A stretch of 9,512 nt of DNA from Pseudomonadota bacterium (GTDB lineage: Bacteria > Pseudomonadota > Alphaproteobacteria > Kiloniellales > J153). The notes under the pieces are model-generated. The model was not told the DNA's origin. It ran no database searches and saw only the letters and a program-made list of their open reading frames with translations. Made by a program: the position numbers and the translations under genes. Within the stretch, counting starts at the first letter, position 1; each line of letters begins with the position of its first letter. Location of the stretch: the NCBI GenBank assembly GCA_022572105.1, contig JACZWN010000136.1, positions 1-9,512 of the forward strand, read 5' to 3'. Shown here piece after piece: positions 1-7,885 of the stretch.

Positions 1-926
1 CCGCGCTCGGCCGCCGCCTCCGCGATGCGCTCGATGAGCGGCCGCAGCGTCTCGGCGATCGCCGCCGGCGTCCAGGCCGCGAGCTGGCCGAGCGCCGCCA
101 CCGCCATGGGCAGGTGGATGGGGTTGAACACCTCGCCCATATCGTAGCGCCGCGCCCCGGGAGTGCGGGCCTCGGGATAGACGACGGGGCCCTCCACGGC
201 GGCGGCGTTCAGGTGGTTGTACATGTGCCCCTCCAGGCTCCGGCCGTCCTGACGCTCGGGCGCGGCGTAGAGGAAGGCCAGCGTATAGGGGCAGAGCAGC
301 CATTTGTAGGCGGCGGCGATCAGGAAGTCGGGCCGGACGCGGCCCACGTCGAGGGGCATGGCGCCGGCGGTCTGGGTCGCGTCGAGCACCAGCGCGGTGC
401 CGGTCTCGCGGCAGCGTGCGCCGATGGCTTCGGCATCCAGCGCCGCGCCGTCGGTCCAACGGCAGGTAGGCAGCGCGGCGACCGCGGTTTCGGGCCGAAT
501 GCACTCGAGCACGGCGGCGGTCCAGTCGCAGTCAGCCGGTTCCGGCACCGTCTCGATGCGGGCGCCGGTATCCCGTGCGCGCTCGCGCCAGGCGTAAAAG
601 TGGGACGGGAAGGGCTCTTGGGGCATCAGGATGCTCTGGCCCGGCCCGACCGGCAGGTTGATCGCCGCGGTCCCGATGCCGTAGCTGGCGGCGGGCACGA
701 TGGCGACGTCGCCGGGCTCGGCCCCGATCAGACCGGCGAACAGGGCCCGCACCTCCTCCGCCTCGCCCGGCGCGATCATGGTGTCGTAATCCCAGGGATA
801 CACCTTGCGCCGGACGCCGGCCTCGCCCGCGGCGCTCGACGCCCTGAGCAGCGGCGACCTGGAGGCGCAGTTGAGGAAGGCGACCCCCTCGGGAATGTCG
901 AAAAGGCCGCGCTGGTTGTCGATCAT
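1..926 (-). CDS. Class V aminotransferase-fold PLP-dependent enzyme (C-terminus beyond the window)
   Basis: I read 308 codons without a stop from ATG at 926 down to the window edge, so the C-terminus is missing. The protein opens with IPEGVAFLNCASRSPLL (residues 11-27), the typical N-terminal strand and substrate loop of class V aminotransferases (cysteine desulfurase / isopenicillin N epimerase-like). The cofactor site is visible: SYG at 81-83 (phosphate/ring contact region), LDATQTAG at 181-188 (Asp182 for the pyridine nitrogen, Gln185 for O3') and AAYKWLLCPY with Lys208 as the Schiff-base lysine. No cysteine-desulfurase active-site loop can be judged because the C-terminal part is absent, so the substrate is unknown: transaminase, desulfurase-like lyase or epimerase are all possible. 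The gene lies downstream of lsrF on the same strand, but a terminator separates them, so it probably has its own promoter. Only a weak ribosome-binding site precedes the ATG. Confidence 0.88.
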   Translation of the reverse strand, partial: MIDNQRGLFDIPEGVAFLNCASRSPLLRASSAAGEAGVRRKVYPWDYDTMIAPGEAEEVRALFAGLIGAEPGDVAIVPAASYGIGTAAINLPVGPGQSILMPQEPFPSHFYAWRERARDTGARIETVPEPADCDWTAAVLECIRPETAVAALPTCRWTDGAALDAEAIGARCRETGTALVLDATQTAGAMPLDVGRVRPDFLIAAAYKWLLCPYTLAFLYAAPERQDGRSLEGHMYNHLNAAAVEGPVVYPEARTPGARRYDMGEVFNPIHLPMAVAALGQLAAWTPAAIAETLRPLIERIAEAAAER

Positions 927-989
927 CGCTCTACCGTCCGCCGACTTTTATCCCAAGGACCGCTGATATCATTCGAGCCGTTTGCATGA

Positions 990-1023
990 AACAAAAACCG
1001 ACCGCGGCCAAGGGGGGCCGCGG
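990..1023 (-). terminator. Rho-independent terminator of the lsrF-like gene
   Basis: CCGCGGCC at 1002-1009 and GGCCGCGG at 1016-1023 form a perfect 8-bp stem with a 6-nt loop. Read on the minus strand, the stem is followed by TCGGTTTTTGTTT (1001 down to 989). It lies 63 nt past the stop codon of the minus-strand gene ending at 1086. GC-rich stem plus T-tract on one side only makes the orientation clear. Confidence 0.75.
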
Positions 1024-1085
1024 GGCAGCCTCCTCGCCGATCCCTATTTTTCGTTATCAGCGGACCTTGCGCTGGAAGAGCGGAG

Positions 1086-1982
1086 TCACTCGGCCGCGGT
1101 CTTTTTCTCGCCGTCCTTGAGGGCGAGGTAGACCTGGTGGGCCGCCTCGGGCGCGGCGTTCTCGTGCACCACCTTGCGCACCGCCTGGATCATGGCCCGC
1201 GGGCACTCGGACTGGAAGATGTTGCGCCCCATGTCGACGCCGGCCGCACCCTGCCGGACCGCGTCGTGGGCCAGGCGCAGCGCGTCGAGCTCGGGCAGTT
1301 TCTTGCCGCCGGCCATGACGATGGGGACCGGACAGCCCGCGGTCACCGTGTCGAAGCCGTCGGGCACGTAATAGGTCTTCACGAAGGTCGCGCCGAGCTC
1401 GGCGCAGATGCGCGTCGCCAGGCGGATGTAGCGCGCGTCGCGCACCATCTCCTTGCCGACGGCGGTCACCGCGAGCGTGGCGATGCCGGCGCGGTTGCCC
1501 ATGTCGACCAGGCGGGTCAGGTTGTGGATCGACTTGGTCTCGTATTCGCCGCCGACGAACACCTGCACGGCGAGCGCGCTCGCGTTGAGGCGCACGGCCT
1601 CGTCGATGCCGATCGCGAGTTCCTCGTCGGAGAGCTCCTTGAGAATGCTGGGCCCGCCGCTCGCCCGCAGCACGATGCCGCCCCGGTAGGTCGGCGGGAT
1701 GCAGCTGCGCAGGATGCCCCGGGTCAGCATCAGCGCGTCGGCATAGGGGGCGAGCGGGACGATGTTGAGATCGATGCGCTCGAGGCCGGTCGTCGGGCCC
1801 TGAAAGTAGCCGTGGTCGAAAGCCAGCATCACGGCGCGCCCGGAATCGGGGTCGAAGATTTGGGCGAGACGGTTCTTCATCCCCCAGTCGAGATTGTTCG
1901 AACCCTTCAGGAAATAGCCCTCGGTGCTCGCGGGGACGTCGGTATGGAATTGCTTCGCGGCGGCGCTGTCGGCTTCGGGCAT
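1086..1982 (-). CDS. lsrF: 3-hydroxy-5-phosphonooxypentane-2,4-dione thiolase (LsrF-type, DeoC/FbaB class I aldolase fold)
   Basis: This 298-residue protein closely resembles E. coli LsrF (about 291 aa), which transfers an acetyl unit from 3-hydroxy-5-phosphonooxypentane-2,4-dione to CoA, giving DHAP and acetyl-CoA at the end of AI-2 catabolism. Matching blocks are LDWGMKNRLAQIFDP near the N-terminus, AFDHGYFQGPTTGLERID from residue 54, TRGILRS, VLRASG, VGKEMVRDARY, VKTYYV with Lys202 as the Schiff-base lysine, GCPVPIVMAGGKKLPE, and GVDMGRNIFQS near the phosphate site. I chose ATG at 1982 because GAGGTG lies 5 nt upstream and the N-terminus then matches LsrF. An in-frame TTG at 2039 would add 19 residues but has no support. 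No lsrA/B/C/D/K/R/G gene is nearby, so the role in AI-2 turnover is unproven; a paralogous aldolase/thiolase role is possible. It is divergent from the enoyl-CoA hydratase gene, and a terminator follows it. Confidence 0.9.
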   Translation of the reverse strand: MPEADSAAAKQFHTDVPASTEGYFLKGSNNLDWGMKNRLAQIFDPDSGRAVMLAFDHGYFQGPTTGLERIDLNIVPLAPYADALMLTRGILRSCIPPTYRGGIVLRASGGPSILKELSDEELAIGIDEAVRLNASALAVQVFVGGEYETKSIHNLTRLVDMGNRAGIATLAVTAVGKEMVRDARYIRLATRICAELGATFVKTYYVPDGFDTVTAGCPVPIVMAGGKKLPELDALRLAHDAVRQGAAGVDMGRNIFQSECPRAMIQAVRKVVHENAAPEAAHQVYLALKDGEKKTAAE

Positions 1983-2198
1983 GGGCGCACCTCGTTTCGC
2001 GATCCGGCGTGGAATTTCGCGCCAATCTATCACGGCCAATGCGTCCGGTGAACCAAAAGAGCGGCGCTATTTGGAGCGCTCGCGAACGCGATCCCCACGC
2101 CGCGCATCGATGGGCCGACCATCCCGCCGGGCGGTTTCGGCCGCCCCTGAACTCCTGGTAGGATCATCGATCCAAGGCGTGACGAGGCGCGGGCAATC
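1983..2198. other. Divergent intergenic region between lsrF and the enoyl-CoA hydratase gene
   Basis: These 216 nt must hold the promoters of both outward-facing genes, but I see no convincing -35/-10 pair. Two small symmetric elements are present: GGGCGG (2129-2134) and CCGCCC (2141-2146), a 6-bp stem with a 6-nt loop, and GGATC-ATC-GATCC at 2161-2173, a 5-bp inverted repeat 26 nt before the hydratase ATG. The second has the size of a small operator half-site pair, but nothing ties it to a regulator. Confidence 0.3.
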
Positions 2199-2981
2199 AT
2201 GGGGTCCGGGGAGGCAGCGCAGATCCTGGTCGAGCGCGAGCGGCGCGAGGCCGGCGTCGTCGCGCGCCTGACGGTCGACAACCAGGCCAAGCTCAACGTC
2301 CTCGACAGCCGGTTGACGGACGCGTTGCGCCGGGCGGTCGAAGGCCTGGCGGGCGAGGCGGAGCTGCGCGCCGTGGTGCTGACCGGCGCCGGCGGCCGCG
2401 CCTTCATCGGCGGCGCCGACATCCGCGAGCTGGCCGAACTCACCCCGGCCACGGCGCGGAGCTTCATCACCGGCCTGCACGAACTCTGCGCCGCGCTTCA
2501 AGCCCTGCCGGTGCCGGTGATCGCGCGCATCCAGGGATATTGTCTGGGCGCCGGGCTCGAGATCGCGGCGTCTTGCGACCTGCGGGCGGCCACGCAGGAC
2601 GCGCGCTTTGCCATGCCCGAGGTGCGCGTCGGCATCCCTTCGGTGATCGAGGCGGCGCTCTTGCCGCGCCTGGTTGGCATGGGCCGGGCGCGGGAACTGG
2701 TGCTGACCGGCGCCTCCATCGACGCCGCCGAGGCGCTCGCCATCGGCCTGGTCGAGCGCGTCGTGCCGGCGGAGCGCCTGGACGCGGCCGTGGACGATTG
2801 GCTCGCCTCCATCCTGGCCGCCGGCCCGCGCGCGCTGGCGGCCCAGAAGGCGCTCATACGCCAGTGGCAGGACCTGCCGCTCGACGAGGCCATCGCCAAG
2901 AGCGTGGACGCCTTCGCCGAGGCCTACGAGAGCGACGAGCCACGGCGCCTGATGCGCGCCTTCCTGGAGCGCCGGCGATAG
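2199..2981 (+). CDS. Enoyl-CoA hydratase/isomerase family protein
   Basis: A complete 260-residue crotonase-fold protein, the usual length of the family, likely hydrating 2-enoyl-CoA in the cytoplasm. The first oxyanion-hole strand is LTGAGGRAFIGGADI (61-75). The second is IQGYCLGAGLEIAASCDLR (111-129). Both catalytic acids of classical hydratases are present at the canonical spacing of 20 residues: Glu121 (in GLEIA) and Glu141 (in MPEVRVG), equivalent to Glu144 and Glu164 of the rat mitochondrial enzyme. The following segment has VIEAALLPRLVG where many hydratases have GGTQRL, so the acyl substrate may differ from crotonyl-CoA. The block LTGASIDAAEALAIGLVERVVP (169-190) is also typical of the family. 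Start ATG 2199 has only a modest GAGG upstream. The gene faces the truncated SDR gene, with 12 nt between their stop codons, and is divergent from lsrF. Confidence 0.9.
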   Translation: MGSGEAAQILVERERREAGVVARLTVDNQAKLNVLDSRLTDALRRAVEGLAGEAELRAVVLTGAGGRAFIGGADIRELAELTPATARSFITGLHELCAALQALPVPVIARIQGYCLGAGLEIAASCDLRAATQDARFAMPEVRVGIPSVIEAALLPRLVGMGRARELVLTGASIDAAEALAIGLVERVVPAERLDAAVDDWLASILAAGPRALAAQKALIRQWQDLPLDEAIAKSVDAFAEAYESDEPRRLMRAFLERRR

Positions 2982-2993
2982 GTCTACCTCCGC

Positions 2994-3569
2994 TCACATG
3001 GCGCTGATGCCGCCGTCGATGACCAGCTCGGCGCCGGTCATGAAGCTGGACTCGTCCGAGGCCAGGTAGAGCACCCCGTAGGCCACGTCGTCGGGCTCGC
3101 CGATGCGCCCCATGGGGATCTGGCGCGCGAGCTTGGCGTAGGCCTTCTCTGCGCCCAAGCGTTCGACCAGGGGATCGAGGATCGCCGTGCGCACGAAGCT
3201 CGGGTGCACCGAGTTGCAGCGGATGTCGTAGCCCTGCTTGGCGCAATGCAAGGCGACCGACTTGGTCAGGTGCCGGACCGCGGCCTTGGCCGAGTTGTAG
3301 GCCGCCATGTTGTGCCCGGCGATGATCCCGGCAATCGACGAGATGTTGATGATGGAGCCGCCGCCCGCGGTATGAATGTGCGCAATCGCGTACTTGCAAC
3401 CCAGGAACACGCCGTCGAGGTCGACCGCGTGCACCCGCCGCCAGGTGGCGAGGTCGGTGTCCTCGACGCTGCCGCCCTCGGCGATGCCGGCGTTGTTGAC
3501 GAGCACGTGGAGCCCGCCGAAGGCCGCCACCGTGGCCTCGAGCGCCGCGGTCCAGGCCGCAAAGGCTTG
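2994..3569 (-). pseudogene. Short-chain dehydrogenase/reductase remnant lacking the N-terminal NAD(P)-binding motif
   Basis: SDR homology runs to the natural C-terminus (TGAELVIDGGISAM). Numbered from GTG 3530, it includes NNAG (12-15), Ser65 in NISSIAG, Tyr78 and Lys82 in AAYNSAKAA, and the structural segment SVHPSFVRT. The catalytic Ser-Tyr-Lys is therefore complete. SDR-like sequence (FAAWTAALEATVAAFGGL) continues upstream of GTG 3530 to about 3569. There it stops and runs into unrelated sequence before the divergent glnS gene. The first 60-70 residues, with the TGxxxGxG Rossmann motif, are absent and cannot lie further upstream because glnS starts at 3659. A full SDR is about 250 residues; the longest plausible product here is 178 (GTG 3530, with GAGG 5 nt before it). 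I infer a 5' deletion leaving a non-functional remnant. The absence of internal stops suggests the event is recent or that the stub is still translated. Confidence 0.75.
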
Positions 3570-3658
3570 GCCCGGGGTCGAATTTTTGGCACACAGGGGC
3601 GCCGCCGGCTCCCGAAGGTTCGACAGGCCATGGCGGCGGGAAACCGGGACTGGGCGAT

Positions 3659-5371
<1,713 letters not shown>

Positions 5372-5465
5372 CGCGCGTCACGCCCGCGGGCGCACCGCCA
5401 CCCCGGCCCTCGATGGTGACGATCACCAAAGACGACGGCGGCAAGATCGGCACGTAAAGCGAATA

Positions 5466-5493
5466 TCGCGCCCCCCCCGGTGTGCGGGCGCGA
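5466..5493 (+). terminator. Possible terminator hairpin downstream of glnS
   Basis: TCGCGCCC (5466-5473) and GGGCGCGA (5486-5493) form a perfect 8-bp stem with a 12-nt loop, 95 nt after the glnS stop. No T-tract follows, only CGCACGGATTT, so intrinsic termination is not certain. The stem may instead protect the transcript 3' end. Confidence 0.35.
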
Positions 5494-5520
5494 CGCACGG
5501 ATTTACCAAAGATCACACAA

Positions 5521-5550
5521 ATGACACTCGCGGATTACGAGTCCTTTAAT
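5521..5550 (+). promoter_or_regulatory. Sigma-70-like promoter for the peptidase gene
   Basis: ATGACA at 5521-5526 (five of six matches to TTGACA) and TTTAAT at 5545-5550 (five of six to TATAAT) are separated by 18 nt, in a locally AT-rich patch of an otherwise GC-rich window. Transcription would start near 5557, leaving a leader of about 60 nt before the proposed start at 5619. This is a pattern match only. Confidence 0.4.
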
Positions 5551-5576
5551 TCCTAACTGCCAGAGTCCGCTCTCCC

Positions 5577-5599
5577 GATCGCCCGCTCATCGGGCGGTC
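5577..5599 (+). promoter_or_regulatory. Leader hairpin directly upstream of the peptidase ribosome-binding site
   Basis: GATCGCCCG (5577-5585) pairs with CGGGCGGTC (5591-5599), 9 bp including one G-U pair, around the 5-nt loop CTCAT. It ends 5 nt before the Shine-Dalgarno sequence AAGGGAG (5605-5611). Such a position could stabilise the mRNA or affect ribosome loading. No T-run follows directly, so it does not look like a terminator. Confidence 0.4.
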
Positions 5600-5618
5600 C
5601 AATCAAGGGAGAGGCACG

Positions 5619-6371
5619 ATCTTTTTTGCCCGGGCGAATCCGGTCGTCATCGCAGTCATCGCGATAGTCGCCATCGCGGTCTTCCCCGCGGATTCCGCCC
5701 GAAGCGAAAGAATTCCCGGTCCGCATCCGCCGTCGGCCCTGGGCGCCAGCATCCTCCGGTCGTTTGAGTTCGAGGGCCGCGGGCTGGCGATGGTTTCGCA
5801 ATGGACCCGCGTGCTCGGCCAGGTTTCCCGACAGTCCGAGGCCTTCGCCCGCTGCGCGGCGGACGAGACGCAGTGCACCTCCCGAGGGATGCGTTACTGG
5901 CTGCAAATACTTACCGCCGCCGCCGATCTCGGCCGCAAGGAGCAACTCCAGGCGATCAACGGGTTCTTCAACCGCTGGCCCTACCGGAGCGACCGCGAGA
6001 TCTACAGCATCGGCGAATATTGGGCGACTCCAAGCGAGTTCTTGGCGCGCTCGGGGGACTGCGAGGATTACGTCATCGCCAAGTTCTTCGCGCTCAGGGA
6101 GCTCGGCTTCAGCAATGACCAACTGCGCATCGTGATCGTCTACGACCGCCTGCGCGGCATCGGACACGCGGTCCTGGCGGTTAATCTGGACGACGATATC
6201 TCGATCTTGAACAACCAGACCGACACCATCGCCCCGCCGTCCCGATACGAGAACTTCATTCCCTGGTACCTGGTCAACGAAACCACCCTCTGGACGCCGG
6301 CACCCGGCACCTTGGACGCGCTGGTATCGCGCATCGTCCCGTCCAGGCCGACGACCGGTCCCCGGGTCTAG
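5619..6371 (+). CDS. Secreted transglutaminase-like cysteine peptidase, BTLCP family (LapG-like fold), apparent ATC start
   Basis: The conserved core carries SGDCEDYVIAKFFALRELG with the nucleophile Cys148 and GIGHAVLAV with His183 (35 residues apart, as in LapG-type proteases), then ILNNQTD. The family normally has LDN in that last segment, so the third triad residue appears to be Asn198 rather than Asp. Family members are periplasmic; LapG cleaves surface adhesins under c-di-GMP control. The first in-frame ATG (5790) would cut into the conserved segment SFEFEGRGLAMVSQWTRVLG. Open frame continues upstream and encodes a clear Sec signal peptide: short basic start, VVIAVIAIVAIAVF core, likely cleavage after ADSA. 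No ATG, GTG or TTG occurs in this frame between the stop at 5547 and 5790. ATC at 5619 lies 7 nt after AAGGGAG and would give 250 residues. ACG 5616 is an alternative. No LapD-like receptor or adhesin gene is in the window, so the substrate is unknown. Confidence 0.82.
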   Translation: MFFARANPVVIAVIAIVAIAVFPADSARSERIPGPHPPSALGASILRSFEFEGRGLAMVSQWTRVLGQVSRQSEAFARCAADETQCTSRGMRYWLQILTAAADLGRKEQLQAINGFFNRWPYRSDREIYSIGEYWATPSEFLARSGDCEDYVIAKFFALRELGFSNDQLRIVIVYDRLRGIGHAVLAVNLDDDISILNNQTDTIAPPSRYENFIPWYLVNETTLWTPAPGTLDALVSRIVPSRPTTGPRV

Positions 6372-6595
6372 CGCCTCGCGCTCCTGGCCAAAAGCCTTGG
6401 GAAACCATCTCTATGGGTCATTATCCACACTCCTTGGTATAAGGCTTAGGCGGGACACGCCCGGGCAAGGCGGTCGCCATCGGCGGGCCGGGGCGATATG
6501 CTGTGCCGCTCGGCGGGGCCGATCGGTTGACCTCATGACCCGGCGCGAGTTCGGGCCGCCGCCCGTCGCGCGCATGACGAGAAGGAGAAGAACCC
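6372..6595. other. Intergenic region upstream of the ABM monooxygenase remnant
   Basis: These 224 nt contain no gene I can support. They hold one copy of the motif TTGGTATNAGNC (6434-6445), a TTGACC hexamer at about 6527 that could be a -35 but has no matching -10, and the ribosome-binding site AAGGAG (6582-6587) of the downstream gene. I see no terminator for the peptidase gene. Confidence 0.35.
6434..6445 (+). repeat. Intergenic motif TTGGTATNAGNC, copy 1
   Basis: TTGGTATAAGGC, preceded by TCC. With copy 2 (9122-9133) it shares the longer core TCCTTGGTATNAGNC. It lies about 150 nt upstream of the ABM gene start. Function unknown: operator, or end of a decayed small mobile element. Confidence 0.45.
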
Positions 6596-6920
6596 GTGTT
6601 CATCGCCATGAACCGCTTCCGCATCGTCAAGGGCGGGGAGGCCGAGTTCGAACGCATCTGGGCCGAGCGCGACAGCCACCTCGAGGAAGGTCCCCGGCTT
6701 CGTCGCGTTCCACCTGCTGCGCGGCCCCGAGGCCGAGGACCACACGCTCTACGCCTCGCACACGGTTTGGGACAGCCAGGGGCACTTCGAGGACTGGACC
6801 AGGTCCGAGGCCTTCCGCAAGGCCCACGCGCGCGCGGGCGGCGCCAAGAAGGACATCTACCAGGGCCCGCCACAATTCGAGGGCTTCGAGGCGGTGCAGG
6901 CGATCACGCGAGATGGCTGA
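6596..6920 (+). pseudogene. ABM-domain (HmoA/IsdG-like) monooxygenase interrupted by a +1 frameshift
   Basis: GTG 6596 has AAGGAG 8 nt upstream and starts MFIAMNRFRIVKGGEAEFER, typical of small antibiotic-biosynthesis-monooxygenase-fold proteins, some of which degrade haem. After HLEE (to 6688) this frame turns into low-quality arginine/proline-rich sequence. The homologous continuation (VPGFVAFHLLRGPEAEDHTL onward) is in another frame from GTC 6690 to TGA 6918-6920. One extra base in 6683-6690 (GAGGAAGG) explains the shift. Removing it gives a 107-residue protein with Asn6, Trp67 and His77 at nearly the positions of the IsdG catalytic triad (Asn7, Trp67, His77). Both halves otherwise look unmutated, so a recent inactivation, programmed slippage or a sequencing error are all possible. 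The stop lies 12 nt from the stop of the convergent reductase gene. Confidence 0.8.
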
Positions 6921-6932
6921 CCCGGCGCTGCG

Positions 6933-7856
6933 CTAACCCTCCTTTCCCAGGGCATACGGCTCGAGCGCCTCATAGACGGCGGCGTTCTCGGGCGTCTCGA
7001 CGCCGAGTTCCTGGCCCAGGCGCACGACCTCGCCGTTGAGCCAGTCGAGCTCCAAGCGCTTGCCGCGCTCCAGGTCGAGCTGCATGGAGGATTTCATCTC
7101 CGGCGGCAGGTTGTCGACGAAGCCGAGGAAGCGTGCCTCCAGGCCGTCGGGCAGCGCCACCCCCTTGGCGCGGCCGAGCGCGGCGGTCTCGCGCAGCATG
7201 GCCTCGAAGCGCGCGCGGCGCTCGGGCTCGTCCCGGACCGCGCCGATGGGCGCGCGGTAGAACGCGGTCGCGCCGGCCATGGGGGCGAGGAAGACGAACT
7301 TCTCCCAGATGTCGACCTCGATGGTCTTGGACACGCGCGCCTCGATGCCGGCGCTCGCGCAGGCGGCCTCCAGGCACTCCGTGCGCCACGAGTCCGAACC
7401 GTCCAGCTCGCCGAATATCAGGCGCGCGAAATCGCCGTGGTGGCGGATCACGCCGGGCGCCTCGATCGAAGCGGAGATCTGGGTCACCGCGCCGATCACG
7501 TGCTTGGCGCCCAACAGGCGCGACAGCGCAGCCGTGACGCTGACCCCGTTCTGGATCGGCGCCACGCAGGTGTCGTTCGACAGCAAGGGCCGGATGGTCT
7601 CCGCCGCCGCCTCCACGTCCCACAGCTTGACGCAGAACAGGATGATGTCGCAGAGGCCCACGGCCTCTGGGTCGTCCATGACCTCGACCGCCTCCAGGTG
7701 GACGTCGCCGAGCGGCGAGCGCACCTTGAGACCGTTCGCTTTCATGGCGTCCTTGTGCGCGCCGCGCGCGATGAACGCGACCTCGTCGCCGGCCGCGGCC
7801 AGGCGCGCGCCGAAATAGCCGCCGACCCCGCCGGCCCCCATGATCGCGTATTTCAC
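6933..7856 (-). CDS. Ketopantoate reductase (ApbA/PanE) family oxidoreductase
   Basis: A 307-residue protein, the usual length for 2-dehydropantoate 2-reductases, which reduce ketopantoate to pantoate with NADPH for pantothenate and CoA synthesis. The N-terminal Rossmann fold starts at once with IMGAGGVGGYFGARLA (5-20) and IARG at 29-32. VKLWD (76-80) and IQNGV (101-105) line the cofactor site. The C-terminal helical domain has VDIWEKFVFLAP, with Lys186 as the expected general acid, and SMQLDLERGKRLELDWLNG (258-275 region), the family signature. The Asn seen four residues after that Lys in E. coli PanE is Leu190 here, so true ketopantoate activity is not assured and I give no symbol. GTG 7856 is chosen because it places the Rossmann strand at residue 3; only a weak GAGAG precedes it. 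It follows the aminotransferase gene by 29 nt on the same strand, probably in one operon. Confidence 0.87.
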   Translation of the reverse strand: MKYAIMGAGGVGGYFGARLAAAGDEVAFIARGAHKDAMKANGLKVRSPLGDVHLEAVEVMDDPEAVGLCDIILFCVKLWDVEAAAETIRPLLSNDTCVAPIQNGVSVTAALSRLLGAKHVIGAVTQISASIEAPGVIRHHGDFARLIFGELDGSDSWRTECLEAACASAGIEARVSKTIEVDIWEKFVFLAPMAGATAFYRAPIGAVRDEPERRARFEAMLRETAALGRAKGVALPDGLEARFLGFVDNLPPEMKSSMQLDLERGKRLELDWLNGEVVRLGQELGVETPENAAVYEALEPYALGKEG

Positions 7857-7885
7857 GGCGCGTAGGCTCTCAGCACTTGGCGCGC

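Noticed and set aside
114..989. 291-codon plus-strand frame near the left edge
   Set aside because: It lies opposite the class V aminotransferase, whose motifs (including the PLP lysine) are clear on the minus strand.
3586..3601. TTGGCAC resembling a sigma-54 -24 element upstream of glnS
   Set aside because: The -12 TTGC element is missing at the required spacing; the nearby GC is one base off and lacks TT.
5413..5457. 14-codon ATG frame after glnS
   Set aside because: Very short, no ribosome-binding site, no recognisable product.
6596..6920. ABM-domain gene as LsrG, partner of LsrF
   Set aside because: The sequence resembles HmoA/IsdG-like proteins rather than LsrG and lies about 4.6 kb away in a different transcription unit.
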